Below are positions 33,974-44,793 of a stretch of DNA of 64,000 bases, one piece after another; position 1 is the first letter of the stretch, and every line of letters begins with the position of its first letter. The stretch is taken from contig JALGAS010000001.1 in NCBI GenBank assembly GCA_023078685.1, positions 2,108,001 through 2,172,000 of the forward strand, in the 5' to 3' direction. The translations under genes and the position numbers were made by a program. Source of the stretch: Neopestalotiopsis rosae (taxonomy: Eukaryota; Ascomycota; Sordariomycetes; Amphisphaeriales; Sporocadaceae). Below the pieces are notes generated by a model that was not told the origin of the DNA, did no database searches, and saw only the letters and a list, made by a program, of their open reading frames with translations.

Positions 33974-35064
33974 TCAATCCGCAAAACCAACATGGACTTT
34001 TTGGAAAGCGACGGCTGGCGGCTTGGACTCTAGGACATCAACCAATGATGGTCGTTTTCGAAGGTCAATGCTTTCACGGGCAACTTCGAAGCAGTTCAGC
34101 TAGAGTGATTGACATCAAAACAAGCAATCTCACCTGAGGTTTTTGTCGCAATGCATTGCATAGCGCAGAAAGCCCAAAATTCATCCACATTCATCTTGCG
34201 CTCAAGACACTCTTCGGGGATCCATCTGTGTATTAGCCAATGGGATTCAGTGACGTAATGGAGACCTGTTGGATTCTTTGCGGAATATGCCTTGATACCA
34301 AACTCATGTGCAATTTCAGTTGACTTCCAGAATTTGACTGCCATCTGTTGCAGTTTCCGGGGAGATATAATGAAGATCATAGCAGAACGAGTATCGTCTG
34401 GAGACTTTGACTTCATTATATTACAGATCCGTCCCGGACAGTCTGATACGGAAATGAAGGGCGGACTTGATGTGTCGTTGTTATTGAGGTGATTGCGGAT
34501 GTGAGCTTCTGTAATTTCAGATTCCCCTGATTCGCCTTTCCGCCAACCGGGACAAACAATTCCAATTTTCTTCTTCCGCTCACTTTGCGATGACAGTGAA
34601 TGGTACCGATAAAATGGTAATTCGACTTCCTCTTCGCAAACTTGACGTGGCGTTATGCTTAATTTAATTAGGTTTACGCGATGTAGCAGGTTCTGGTGAA
34701 ACTCGTTGTGCCGCACAAGATGATGTAGCAATTGCTCAACCTGTATATTCTCCCTCTCAAGCTCGAGTAGCTCGTTTGTTCTATGATCGATGGCGTGAAG
34801 GGGGACTGATTCCGGAATAACTGTAGCTTGAGAGTGATCGCCCACGGCGAGACGGCTCATGTGATCCAGGGAGACTGACAGGAAATAGGCCAGATGCATC
34901 GCTTCTCTCAGTTCATTTGTGTTTCTCCGAAGCTCATTCATCTCCTGACACCTCTTCTTACTTGTCTCGAAGGTTACACAATCTTGATCTAAGAATCCAA
35001 CATGTTGAAGTCTGCTTTTTGTAGCAGTTCGCAGGCCATAGGAATCTCTGGCACTGTCGACCAT
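33974..35064 (-). CDS. Unknown fungal protein with FISVSD region
   Basis: Two exons: 35064-34134 and 34083-33974, with a 50-nt intron (GTGAGA...CGAAG), give 346 residues. Without splicing the frame stops at 34096. The first half is helical and polar (TNELREAMHLAYFLSVSLD, LLELERENIQVEQLL). The second half holds a conserved-looking core: ITEAHIRNHLN, PPFISVSDCPGR, AMIFIISPRKL, ESHWLIHRWIPEECLE. This arrangement recalls fungal domains of unknown function in which a FISVS strand is followed by an IP-containing loop (DUF7587 is my best guess). No function is known. The second exon is supported only by an open frame and phase. Confidence 0.6.
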
Positions 35065-35222
35065 GACGACGTAGGAGTCTGAAGAAGCGGAAGGTGGGCT
35101 TGTTCATAGAATCTAAAAGAGAAATCTCGAACTTCGAGATTTACAAGATGGTGATTTCATGATTATGAGAAGAGAAGCTGATTTCTTTCTTGGTCTTGAC
35201 TTCATTGTGACATCATAAGTCT

Positions 35223-35691
35223 TCATCTACGTAGTTGGCCTGTGGCTGATGTGGCTTGACGAAGACCTTTAGTCAAGATCTGCGTCAATCCGCACCCGGC
35301 TTTTACCGCCAGAACAGCGCCGGATTTGTCTACCCACAAATTACTACACCTATTACAGACCCAGTGACTCTTTACATACTGTACATACGACGCGTATGTT
35401 TCCAGTTTTCCTGTCAACGGAACGTCAGCATCTTCTGCATAGCTTTCCATTATGGAGCGCGACATAACAGGCAGGGCACTCATATATATCAAGCTGGTGT
35501 CCCAGATAAACACTTTCGAAGTGTCTCGTCAGTGACGCACGGCTACTGAATTGCCGAATCAGCTCATTTAACATAGTGTCACGATCTCGAGGTGCTCGAT
35601 TTGATGCTTTCGCTATACACACGAAGCATTTCCGATCCTGACCATCTATCCCTGCTAGGACTACGTGTGCTGATTCGCTATCATACGACAT
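35223..35691 (-). pseudogene. C2H2-like zinc-finger fragment, broken
   Basis: The ATG at 35691 leads an 88-codon frame with KCFVC, then FSSRASLTRHFESVYLGH and YECPACYVALHN, followed by a stop at 35425. An overlapping frame (35513-35223) continues with coding character: YAEDADVPL, KSHWVCNRC. Together they look like a C2H2-type domain with a frameshift at about 35430. Fungal proteins of this type often have several such fingers. The first His of the finger is present in RHFESVYLGH, the rest is incomplete. Confidence 0.45.
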
Positions 35692-37554
35692 AACTCATTC
35701 TTTTTCATTTCTCTGATGCAACATAACATAGAGCCTGTGCACACATCTTGGTCATATTTCGTCATTATTTCCGTGGCGTTTCTGGTGACCCTGAGCTGGT
35801 AAGCTGCGTTGATCGAGTCACGTCTCTACATGTTCACCGTGAAAAATGTTATGACTCGTGCTAATGGTGCGCATTGGATAGAAGGACGCAGCCATCCCAT
35901 GACAAATCCACCTCCACAAACGGCAGCGGGAATGACATGACGGCCTAACTGTCTTAATATGGAATTCGTACGCCTTTGTGCAAGATTTTACAGTTCCTCA
36001 ATTATCATGCGAAGCGTCCGAAACGTCCAACACACCTTTAAGACTACACTTGTGATGCAGCCCCAAGATCATTACCCTTAACGTCGGTTTCCATTATGCC
36101 GTCTACTTCCACTTATAACAACGTTGTTTGACTTCGGTAAAATCAAGGGATTTGAGTATAAATTACCAGACTACTTCTACCTCACTGAGGAGGAATGCAA
36201 AGAACTAGTGGACACAGACACATAACAGCTATTGGGAAGGATTAAAGTTGTTGTCACTATACAGTATTCCGTTATGCTCATCGACAAAATGCATACACAC
36301 TACAGCAAAGTGCGGATAATCAGTAATTTACAAGATCCAGAATTAGTTCGGATCCACTCGCAATTTCGACTATTCATCGATTAATGACACCTCCATCAGT
36401 GATCCCATGTAATCACTAGGACTTGGACTGCGGAGCTACTTATCATCACCCGACATACATCCCAGTAATCGGGAACTGTTTGGACAAGAGCCCACGTTGT
36501 ACAAATATTATCAGCTACATGGGCCCACTCTCCGATGTATGCATTGACTTTGAATTTTGAGTCAGATGTTCATAATAACAACCACGAGACACGAAAAGAT
36601 CATAAATTAACTACGACCGAACCCGTTGAAACGCAAATTCATTTTCAATTGAACGTTTCACATATACGTAAGAAAGTAATCTGTTGGAGACTTCGTGTGG
36701 GATCCATGACGATGAACTTTCGTTTTAGATTTCTAGGTATTCACTAATTAAATAGTGCGAATCTTCACATCTTCACCACGAGAGAGAAACGGGGCTTGCA
36801 ACATGGTGGAAAGAATTTTTACGTGCATAGCTGTGATCGACGTAATAATTTGTTCATTGCAATACAGCTCTCCATATGAAGATCAGATGAATATGAACTG
36901 TTGTATCGCTATTGGGGCTATCATTGGAATTTGACTCTGGTTTCAGCATAAACATTGAATGAATTTGCGCAGATCGGAGCTCAAAAAGTGGAAAGAGACA
37001 CTAAGTTCTGTGCGATACGACGTTTTCTACCGCAAGTATCGGCACTAGAAATTCCATCCAATTATTTCGATGCATTCTCAAGCACGTGCGACACTACATA
37101 AACTAGTCGAGTTCTGACTCAGCCTTGTCAGGCGTTCTTGGTCAAAATTTCGACTACACGTCATGACTTACCCTCCATCCATCTCGAACGCTATATCTGG
37201 AAGGCAATTTGATAATGTGTGTAATTTAGGTCAGACAAGAAGTGATTACTACACGAATCAGTAAACAGTAAATTAGCTATGTCCATGCATGTTCCGTCAT
37301 CGACATACGACATGGCACACAGTAGTTATGGAATTCGATCAGTCAAGACATGCACAAACACGAAGCTTGTGATTCTCATGTTCTTATAGATATGTAGCCG
37401 AGGAGCATTTCTGCTGGTGTCGCGAGATATATAGCATCGCGTGTTTTGCAACTTTACAATCGTCGATAGTAAGCAGCCCCGTACTAATTTTTGAGTTTTC
37501 TGACATCTTCACAAAGAAGTTCAACCATTACTTTACTCCTTAGTGCAGTATAAC
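35692..37554. other. AT-rich gene-poor stretch
   Basis: Almost 1.9 kb without a supportable gene or repeat. Stops are frequent in all frames. Confidence 0.45.
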
Positions 37555-37842
37555 ATGATGCCTAAATTATTCAGTTGCGAGGATCGACTTTGTGAAGAGA
37601 AAGATGAGTTCCATGACCTTGGCGAGACAATTGAACATCTCCGAAACGACCACAAGCTTTCGTTCATCAAGCGGCCATACGGACTGGGAGTATTCGACAG
37701 CCATGGACACGTCTGGTACTGCTTCCAGTGCGGTACTGATTTTGGGAAGGATCATAGGAGCTTTCAATCGAATCAAGCTATGTGGGATCACCTTAATGAC
37801 AGACACGATCATCAGTTTAGTGTCATTGAAATTTTGAGATAA
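37555..37842 (+). CDS. Small two-finger C2H2-like protein
   Basis: 95 residues from the ATG at 37555 (the second of two adjacent ATGs is at 37558). Two Cys/His sets are visible: FSCEDRLC ... HLRNDH, and WYCFQCGTDFG ... MWDHLNDRHDH. The spacing of the second, C-x2-C and H-x4-H, fits a C2H2 finger with a long loop. The first has C-x4-C. Such a small protein could bind DNA or act as an adaptor. No neighbours give a clue. Confidence 0.55.
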   Translation: MMPKLFSCEDRLCEEKDEFHDLGETIEHLRNDHKLSFIKRPYGLGVFDSHGHVWYCFQCGTDFGKDHRSFQSNQAMWDHLNDRHDHQFSVIEILR

Positions 37843-38019
37843 ATACTTTTCCCCAGGGAGGGGTGGGTGGAGAACGTGGGTGTGAGACTAGTAAAATGTG
37901 ACTAGAATCAGCGAATGCTTAGGTCGGACTGCTGATTTTCAAAATATGCCAATCTTCGGATGCAACTACGATATGTACGTCGGTGTACATGAGCTTTTGC
38001 TCCGTAATGAACGAGAAAG

Positions 38020-38240
38020 GTACTGGGATAACTTTTGTGCTTGTTCTAGAATACCGTTCTGGGATATTGTTCTGGGATATTGTTCTGGGATATTGTTCTG
38101 GGATATTGTTCTGGAATACTGTTCTGTGATGGGATACTCTTCTGTCCTTCGGACGACAAGGATTCTCTTTCGGAATTGTATGATTGTTGTGGAGCTCCCC
38201 TCACTTTCGTGGTTTAGTGTACCAAACTGCCGGAACATGG
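38020..38240 (-). repeat. Dispersed repeat A, copy with 13-bp array
   Basis: Reverse orientation: head (TTTAGTGTACCAAACTGCC, GTGGAGCTCCCCTCA) at the right, tail at the left. The tail contains four exact 13-bp units GGGATATTGTTCT at 38061-38112, then GGAATACTGTTCT and a GGGATACTCTTCT unit. Confidence 0.85.
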
Positions 38241-38514
38241 CCATCGCAACGAGAAAGCAACACAAGCGACGATGATGCACGGATCCCGCGCTCCGACGAC
38301 AGTTCTAGCATTGGCTCAACAAGCTCCGGTCATGTCACATGCTTTTCGAACGAGGCAGAACAAATGTATCTACCGCACAACATGGATCATGCACGTTGGA
38401 AGTCACTTGACTGGCCTTCAGCACAACTATAGGCAATTCTGATTCCGTTTCCCATTGCATTACAGTGCTTACGATCATACTGTATGTCTTGAGGCTGTGC
38501 CCGATAGTCTATGG

Positions 38515-38680
38515 ATGCTGAGATACACTTCTGTGGTGAGACACTCTTCTGTGTTGGGGTACTGTTCTGTGTTGGATATTCTTCTGTGCTAGGATACCCT
38601 TCTGGAATACTGTTCTGGGATACTCTTCCGGAATTGCGTGCATGTCGTGGAGCTCCCTTGACATTCCCGCCTTTGGTCTA
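38515..38680 (-). repeat. Dispersed repeat A, copy inside a HET relic
   Basis: Reverse orientation. Tail units such as GACACTCTTCTGTGTTGGG and GGGTACTGTTCTGTGTTGG lead to the head GTGGAGCTCCCTTGACATTCC. It abuts the end of the HET fragment at 38681. Confidence 0.8.
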
Positions 38681-38913
38681 CCCTCGCCATAAATTAATGG
38701 CAGGTGAGCGCTGAAGATACCAAACAGACGGTGCGCCCGGTCCTCTGCACGCTTGGTCTTGCGGGTCCCCAGCCAGGAGAATCGTTCTTTTATACTGAAA
38801 TTGGACAATCGCCGTCCACGAAAGACATTGACAGGAATCTTCGTAATCTCATGAAGCAACATTTCGAGCAACGCCTCAGTGATTAGCCATTTGTATAGAT
38901 GGGACCTCTGCGT
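38681..38913 (-). pseudogene. HET domain fragment
   Basis: Reads LLHEITKIPVNVF, IKERFSWLGTRKTKRAEDRA and LFGIFSAHLPLIYGEG, clearly homologous to residues about 185-240 of the HET domain of the gene at 5864. The first two thirds of the domain, with the conserved SHTWG and WID/CCI motifs, are missing. After GEGR the frame runs into repeat A. There is no nucleotide-binding or sensor part. It is a relic, perhaps broken by insertion of the repeat. Confidence 0.85.
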
Positions 38914-39330
38914 AAATTGATATGAAAGCCTAAAATATTTGTGAACAAACCATACAGTTGTAACTTACACCCTGAAGTATATATTGGCCAAGATTATATG
39001 AATGTTCTATTCTACTAATGCAATGGCCTATAGGACCATTGATGATTTCTTGCCTAGGAGACTGAAATCGTGAACAACTAGATCAGCCATTGAGGCTCAA
39101 TCGAAATGCACCAAAGTCTTGATCTGCAAGTTATCTCTACTCTCGTAAACGATCGTCCCCTTGAGTAAGATTCTATAATTTTGTAGATATTTCGGCGAAA
39201 ACAAGAAAATGGGAGAGTTAGGTAAGGGGGGGGAGGGGGCGTGTTAATCAGAATAAATTGCTTCACCTCCTAGCATTGCCCCTTCTGAATTTTATCAAGC
39301 AGGAACGTATGTGAATTTCAATCAATCAGT
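38914..39330. other. Intergenic
   Basis: No gene. It includes a G-rich run (TAAGGGGGGGAGGGGGCG) at about 39223-39241. Confidence 0.4.
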
Positions 39331-39636
39331 TTAAAATGGAGTACAATTAGCTACCCACTTCTTTCGCTCATCATCCCTACCGAGGTCTCCTTCATCCAGT
39401 ATTCCATTTAGATGGCTAGCCCTGCTACTAATGTTTGATAGCAGCATGCTTATCGAGGTCCAGCAGTTGGTTAATCCATCAACCTGCCGTCTTAGACACT
39501 TATTCTCGTCACTGAGTTCTTTTTGATGCTGTAGAACAGCCGAGTTGCATTCGTTAGTCGGTAGACGCTTCGCGAGATCCTCCAAGTAGAAAGCGCTTGT
39601 ATCGGAGCAGGTACTTGAGGTCTCAGAAGACGCCAT
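39331..39636 (-). CDS. Small coiled-coil protein, unknown
   Basis: 101 residues from the ATG at 39636 (an in-frame GTG 18 bp upstream is not used). Ser/Thr-rich start (MASSETSSTCSDTS), then a heptad-like stretch with SDENKCLRRQVDGLTN that resembles a bZIP-type or other leucine coil without a basic region. The C terminus EERKKW-like (DDERKKWVANC) is followed by TGG|GTAGCT, a possible donor, so the last residues could differ. No domain name can be given. Confidence 0.5.
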   Translation of the reverse strand: MASSETSSTCSDTSAFYLEDLAKRLPTNECNSAVLQHQKELSDENKCLRRQVDGLTNCWTSISMLLSNISSRASHLNGILDEGDLGRDDERKKWVANCTPF

Positions 39637-40152
39637 GGCCAGTGTTGGGCTCACTCAGCATCTGTGAACATGTTAGTTGAACTGAGATGCTGTAAGCGTG
39701 TTTCCTTTCGGTATTCTGGACATTGAGCAGCAAGAATGATTGGACAGGATCTTTACGTGTTCTATCTTTCGTTTCTTTTTCCTTTCTCAATTCCGGTCTC
39801 ATGGGTAAACTCATATGCTTGAATGTAACACCCACGAACGAGATACGTAACAATACTTTCTTGTTTTCGAGAAAAGCATAAACTGTTGCCATAAGTTTCA
39901 AAAATATGTCAAAATAGAATGCTTTTAATGCGACCTATGCACGCTGCTTTGCATTCAATGATGTCCAGCTTCACTTTTGGCCATTGCACATTGGAGCCGG
40001 AAATGACTCGGAAAAGAACCGGACGAATTGTCCTCTATGCACCCAGTCGTGATCGCATTATGGACATACGAATCTTCTTGGCAATTCCAGTATAATACCG
40101 AAACTTATCATCCCAGAAACGTTCCTGACCTGTCGTACATCAATCAACTACG
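39637..40152. other. Intergenic between divergent genes
   Basis: About 500 bp between divergent small genes at 39636 and 40153. A 92-codon minus-strand frame here (39901-39623) has no recognisable domain. Confidence 0.35.
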
Positions 40153-40548
40153 ATGAATCCCAGCAGAGATTCTCGCCGACGGCTAACAGAACGCCTTAGA
40201 GACCATCGCGTGAAATCGGCACAGTACATCAAGATGCTCATCGAAAACGACCAGGCCGTGCCATGGTACTACGCGGCGGCTTGTACGGCATTGAGCTGGT
40301 CCTTGCTGGCCGGGTTTCTTGTGTTGCCCTCGACATACACTTCTATCAGTCGATCTGAAGTCATCAGCAGTGCACTGCAGAGCAACGAGCCTGCGCTCAA
40401 AGCTCTTAAGAATCCGCCCTTACTCGTCATTGCCTGTATGTTGTTCTTCATTTCCACAGCAGCGCCTCGACTTTTTTCCTTGTCCCTATCCTCGCCGTTG
40501 CCGTGTACTATTCCCTGTTTCAGTAATATGATTGCTGAAAGTACGTAA
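40153..40548 (+). CDS. Membrane protein, probably truncated
   Basis: 131 codons from the ATG at 40153. The N-terminal part is polar (RDSRRRLTERLRDHR), then WYYAAACTALSWSLLAGFLV and PPLLVIACMLFFIS are transmembrane-like. The first 100 residues look like the start of a conserved fungal membrane protein family of unknown function. After LFFISTAAP the hydrophobic signal changes frame (FFLVPILAVAVYYSLFQ in +1), so a frameshift is likely. The rest of the expected protein is absent; the MADS-like relic starts 60 bp further on. It is perhaps a pseudogene. Confidence 0.45.
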   Translation: MNPSRDSRRRLTERLRDHRVKSAQYIKMLIENDQAVPWYYAAACTALSWSLLAGFLVLPSTYTSISRSEVISSALQSNEPALKALKNPPLLVIACMLFFISTAAPRLFSLSLSSPLPCTIPCFSNMIAEST

Positions 40549-40608
40549 CGCTTCTTCGCTTGTTACATATCTTGCACTTCCTGTCCTTGCTGTGCCCAAA
40601 CACACAAC

Positions 40609-41382
40609 ATGCATACAAAGCAGCAAAAGATTAAACTGTGCAGGAGCGGTCCATCGCTTCTGCGTAAGACACAGGCTCTCGGCGAAAAGGCCGATGTCTT
40701 CAGCCTTGCTGTGTATTACAACGCCACCTGCGATAGAATGGAGGTCATGGTACATCTTCCTGAGGGGTAGAAATTGCCAGATTTAAACAGCCTGGTTCGT
40801 AGTTGTAGCTGCCATATTACATTGGACTATCAGTGCTGATGTCAACAGGTCGCAAAGGTTCTTCAGCGCAATCGTCAAAAAGCTAATGGTCGAGCTCGCC
40901 CCACTCCCAAAATACCCGATTTGGGGTCTTCACAAGGAGGCGCTGATGCTGCCGGCATGCGCCAGCGACGAATCCTTCCACGACTTAGCTATCGCGAGGA
41001 GACAGACAGTGATAAGGATAACGGCAACCAGGGTGGAGATATTGAATCACCACATTCCTTATCACCGAGCTCAGATGATGAATACCAACCCCTCATGAGC
41101 GCTAGGCGCAGCAAAACGACCGGGGCAGATACAGAGGACGATTTAGTGTGCTATCGGACGAAAGGGCAAAGTAACATAAGCGCTGAAGCACAATCGCGTA
41201 AAGCGGCCAAGGCAGCGTCGGTACACCATCGTGGCGGCCAAACTCATATATTGGGTCAGAGAGTTGGTGCGCACCCAACGCAGCTCAACAGAAAATTTCT
41301 GGCTACTAGAATCTTGCGGCTGCTGAGGAAGATGCCAACGAGACCCGATAGATGCAAACCTACAATAGTTGGCGCTGCCTGA
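40609..41382 (+). pseudogene. MADS-like (SRF-type) gene copy with nonsense codon
   Basis: One frame from the ATG at 40609 to 41382, homologous to 45896-46394. Aligned parts: TKQQKIK / SKQQKDK, LLRKTQALGEKADVFSLAVY / LKRKCVELGQHCGIFTAVAY, and RMEVMVHLPEG / RMEVVMYLPNG. At 40768 a TAG stands where the other copy has CAG (Gln), a C-to-T change. A probable intron (CTG|GTTCGT...CAACAG) then leads to VAKVLQRNRQK and an acidic Ser-rich tail (SPSSDDEYQP) up to 41382. MADS domains bind A/T-rich DNA as dimers. In this copy the basic N-terminal arm is damaged. Confidence 0.6.
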
Positions 41383-41600
41383 ACACATCTTCTACTAATA
41401 TTGATGTCAACCAAGTCGTTGGAATCGAAAGTGATTGCACGTCTTATCGAACCCATGTGACTCTCAAGCCTGGTAAGCATCCAGGGCTCCCATTCAATAC
41501 AATCAAGCTTTGTGAATGCTAGGGCAACAATATCTTGCAGAAATATGTATTGAGATATAGCGCTGCCATTCGTACTCCATCACACAACTTGACTTGCAAT

Positions 41601-41997
41601 TTAATGTAGTCGCATCGCTTCCAGTCTCTCAACCACATTTCGCAACTTGATGCAGGTGATCTCTAGACTCTCGAGTGCATCTTTCATCATCTCCAAATCA
41701 TCCATCGCATCAGTGCTTTCTTCAACAGAGGAAAGGCTTTCGCCATCGCCGCTGTCCTCCGAAACGGTCGTCTCCGTGTCATCGGCAACGAAATCTGCGA
41801 GGCTTTCGCCATCGTCGGAGCCGTCTGTAGATCTTTCTGACGGGTCTGATTCATGTGTATCGTCGCTATACTCTTCGACTCCTCGACGATATGTTAGTAA
41901 GGCTCAATCATAACATTTCGGAGAAGTCACCTCTGAACGCACTGTATGCCGGAACAGAGTCGGCCCTTGTAAACTGCAATGGATTGGCGTCAGACAT
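41601..41997 (-). CDS. Small acidic protein with C-terminal coil, unknown
   Basis: Two exons: 41997-41931 and 41881-41601, with a 49-nt intron (GTGACT...TTACTAACAT...CGAG) with a perfect branch site, give 115 residues. Beginning MSDANPLQFTRADSV, then a very acidic stretch (EEYSDDTHESD, SDDGESLADFVADD, EDSGDGES) and a helical C terminus (MDDLEMMKDALESLEI, LRNVVERLEAMRLH). The build suggests a protein-interaction or activation module. No domain recognised. Convergent with the MADS-like relic to its left, divergent from the TB2/DP1 gene. Confidence 0.65.
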
Positions 41998-42354
41998 TGT
42001 GCCAATGCTTGAGAATGTCATGCCTAGACGATTGAAGAGAGGCAGTGGTATGTGAAGAAAACTCCGGATCGAAGAGATCTATGTAGCATTTATGTAACGC
42101 TATAGCGACCTATTTGGATTCTGGATTGAAATATCCTGATTCAGCTCTGTATACTTAACACATCAAACCATCACAATACATTCTTCCAGTTTTAGATCGC
42201 TCCACTTCTCTATTTTCGGATTCTCCCAAGTTATGTCCTTCCAGAAGTGAATCTACTTTAACCCTTGTAGTATTAATAGAGCCCAGGTTACCCTCACACT
42301 CATATCCTGCTCATGTCATATACAAGATATCTTTGCCGTACATTACCTAGCACC

Positions 42355-42780
42355 ATGTTTGGAGCTCTGCTGAATGGAATCAGCTCGATACTCTGTGTAT
42401 CTTATCCCCTTATCTCCGCGTTCAAGGCGCTCAAAACGTCCAATCCTACCCAACTCAAAGAATGTCTCATGTACTGGTCGGTCCTCTCGACTATTTTGTC
42501 CCTTGAATCGCTCTTTCAATCAGTGTTGAATTTCATCCCTTTGTATGGTCTCCTGCGCGCTGCTCTTATGATCTCTTTGCTCCTCGCCGGGCCACCGGGC
42601 CACAAACATTTATTCGAAATGGTTTTGCAACCATGGGTCAAGATTCAAGAAGGCAACAACGACAACATCACTCGCCTGCTTGACTTGGGTATCAGAACCC
42701 TGAGTTCGGTCCCCTCGAAGCGGCTTCCTACAATGTTCGCAGCCGCGTGGTCATCTGGGCCGCAAAGGAAGGCACAATAG
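42355..42780 (+). CDS. TB2/DP1/HVA22 (Yop1/REEP-like) membrane protein
   Basis: 141 residues without intron. The TB2/DP1/HVA22 core is clear: YPLISAFKALKTSNPTQLKE, MYWSVLSTILSLESLF, FIPLYGLLRAALMISLLLAG and then VLQPWVKIQEGN. Proteins of this family insert hairpins in the ER membrane and shape its tubules. The ATG at 42355 has a better context (AGCACCATG) than the in-frame ATG at 42313 and begins with the hydrophobic MFGALLNGI. The C-terminal tail after residue 120 is short and unconserved. Yop1 proper is longer at both ends and is usually single-copy in fungi, so this may be a paralogue. Confidence 0.8.
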   Translation: MFGALLNGISSILCVSYPLISAFKALKTSNPTQLKECLMYWSVLSTILSLESLFQSVLNFIPLYGLLRAALMISLLLAGPPGHKHLFEMVLQPWVKIQEGNNDNITRLLDLGIRTLSSVPSKRLPTMFAAAWSSGPQRKAQ

Positions 42781-43100
42781 CCAGGTGTCAACCCAGGATT
42801 GTCATGCTCAGGTGTCGAGTATTCCAGCATCCTCAAGTCGCTGTAGAGGAAAGGCCACGTCAGTCTACGGCATACCGGAACGGAAATTTCCATGTATAAT
42901 TATGTTGACATGGGCAATATTTGTCCAGATTCAGCCGGAGGTCTTTGAGGAGGTTACTATGAAAAATCAAGAAGGCTGGGTCTCAAGGAAGCGATCTGAT
43001 GGCACATGAATCACAGATCTAGATATCCTGGCTTTGTATTTTGAATTGCAATCGATGACTTGGATGTACAGAGACAATCAAAATCGGCTTCTTCTTGTTG
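42781..43100. other. Intergenic
   Basis: No supported feature between the TB2/DP1 gene and the inverted repeat. Confidence 0.35.
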
Positions 43101-43385
43101 GCCCTCTTCTCTAGTTTTTGAGCATGGACAATCCACATCCGGCGCTGACATTCATGTAGATAAGCCAGACCCATTTGGTATTGTCATCAAGGAGTACTTC
43201 CGGCGAGCCAAAGGTAATCAAGCTGACAGTAGAAAATTGCTTGTCAACCTAAGCCGATTTTGGCTGACTGAAGTACTCGTGGATGACAGTACTAAGTGGG
43301 TCTGGCGGAGGTACATAAAAGGTCAGCGCAGAATATGGATCGTCCGTGCTCAAAGACAAGAGAAGAGAGACAAAACAAGAAGCCA
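43101..43385. repeat. Imperfect long inverted repeat (hairpin)
   Basis: The left arm 43101-43217 and right arm 43255-43385 are imperfect reverse complements around a spacer of about 40 bp. Matching blocks: CCTCTTCTCTAG / CTCTTCTCTTG, TTTGAGCATGGAC / TTTGAGCACGGAC, GCGCTGAC, GCCAGACCCA and GAGTACTTC. Both arms read as similar peptides (KPDPFGIVIKEYF and PPDPLSTVIHEYF), so the structure derives from an inverted duplication of a coding-like segment. Confidence 0.8.
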
Positions 43386-44487
43386 ATTTTGATGGTCTCT
43401 GTAGCAAGCTGCCCTCAGACCTCACAATCTTCTTAATGTGCATTGACATGCCGCCTTCGAGTGTCGATCACTCAGCTACAATTGGGCGCATTGGATGGGT
43501 AAAGACGACACGCAATGCTTAGATATGGATCATATAACATGGGCTAGTACCATTATCAATATTCCTTGACCTTTCGGCGCTTGCGAGCCCCCTCCTGCAC
43601 ATCAAGAAACCGAGGTCTTACAGGGTAAAGAAAGTCATAGTCAGTCAAGGACTGACTTTGGGATAGCATTCCAAAGCTAATCCTTGATGATGGCACCGAG
43701 ACTTCTTGTACATTGTTGATCGAGAATAAATTTCCTCCGTATACTCGTCAAACCTCTATTTCCAAAGTCGCCCTCATGGATGGAATGGTATATGTGACAA
43801 TTTAGGCCTTTTGAGCAACTAATATTAGGTAGCTATCAACTACAACCGTAGAGTATATTGTGATGAGCTCCGTAGCTGTTATGGAATAACTTCCGCACTG
43901 TCGGCTCGACATCGCCATGCCATTGAACACCAGCCCACTGTTCTCGGAGGTCAGTTCTGGGACGATGCCCCCTGGATTGTCGATGTTCAAATGCTCGATA
44001 GAGGCTGTGCGATGCAGAAGGCCAGGAAACTAGTTGTCATCAGCTTGCGAAGGCGGGTAAATGCCCTGTTGGTTCACTGTACCTCTGCGGTAAATATGCC
44101 GCTGAACTGGTTACTAACTGTCTCCAGTGCTTTCCACGAGAAGTACAAGGAAATGGTGATTGTGATGACGTAAATCGTCCATATTGCGATGGATATATGG
44201 GGTCTGATGATCATTTTGATTTGTGGCAGTGTACTGTCTCCGCAAATGATCTCTTGAGGTGTAATTTCATATGTACGTACAGTACTATATATCAGTCCTA
44301 GTAGAAAAGTCGAGATCCAAAATCAGTCACTTCCTAGTATCTTTTGGATGGATCGTACATTCAATTCCGGACTTTGACTGCATCTTCATACAGATTGCAT
44401 TAGTCGGCCCTTCTTATAACTATGTTTGTTTCTGTCTTCAAATGAAGATATGGATCTTGGCTGTCATAAATAGTGGGCTAGGGATAT
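43386..44487. other. Gene-poor stretch
   Basis: No supported gene; only frames of about 60 codons. None shows a domain. Confidence 0.35.
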
Positions 44488-44793
44488 CTAAGATGTATTG
44501 CTTCTTGCCTCCATTTCTACAATTGGAGCACCACGATCACACAGTAGTCCCAGTTCATGCTGCAAATCCAGTTTCTTTCTCACATACTCTTTACAACAAC
44601 AGCCACAAAAGGCTCGAGCCAAAGGGTACCCACATCCCTCGACTTCATAAATAAGCCATCTTTCCCAGCACTTTATCGCACAGTAAAGGCCAAAACTGAC
44701 ATGCACAAATATGCCGAACTGCGAGAATATAATCAGCATTGACAATCCTTTCGAAAGACGTCGCTCACCTCTGCATCCTGCCGTGTCAGACAT
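44488..44793 (-). CDS. Small ORF with membrane segment and Cys cluster, tentative
   Basis: 101 codons from the ATG at 44793: MSDTAGCRG, a hydrophobic segment GLSMLIIFSQFGIFVHVSFG, a Cys-rich AFCGCCCKEYV and a polar end. CAGAG|GTGAGC and CTCGCAG are a strong donor/acceptor pair inside the frame, but removing that segment breaks the frame, so the gene model is doubtful. No family recognised. Confidence 0.3.
   Translation of the reverse strand: MSDTAGCRGERRLSKGLSMLIIFSQFGIFVHVSFGLYCAIKCWERWLIYEVEGCGYPLARAFCGCCCKEYVRKKLDLQHELGLLCDRGAPIVEMEARSNTS

Noticed and set aside
38041..38130. Regular short tandem repeats that could suggest a CRISPR array
   Set aside because: The 13-bp units are directly adjacent without spacers and belong to the tail of dispersed repeat A; the genome is fungal.
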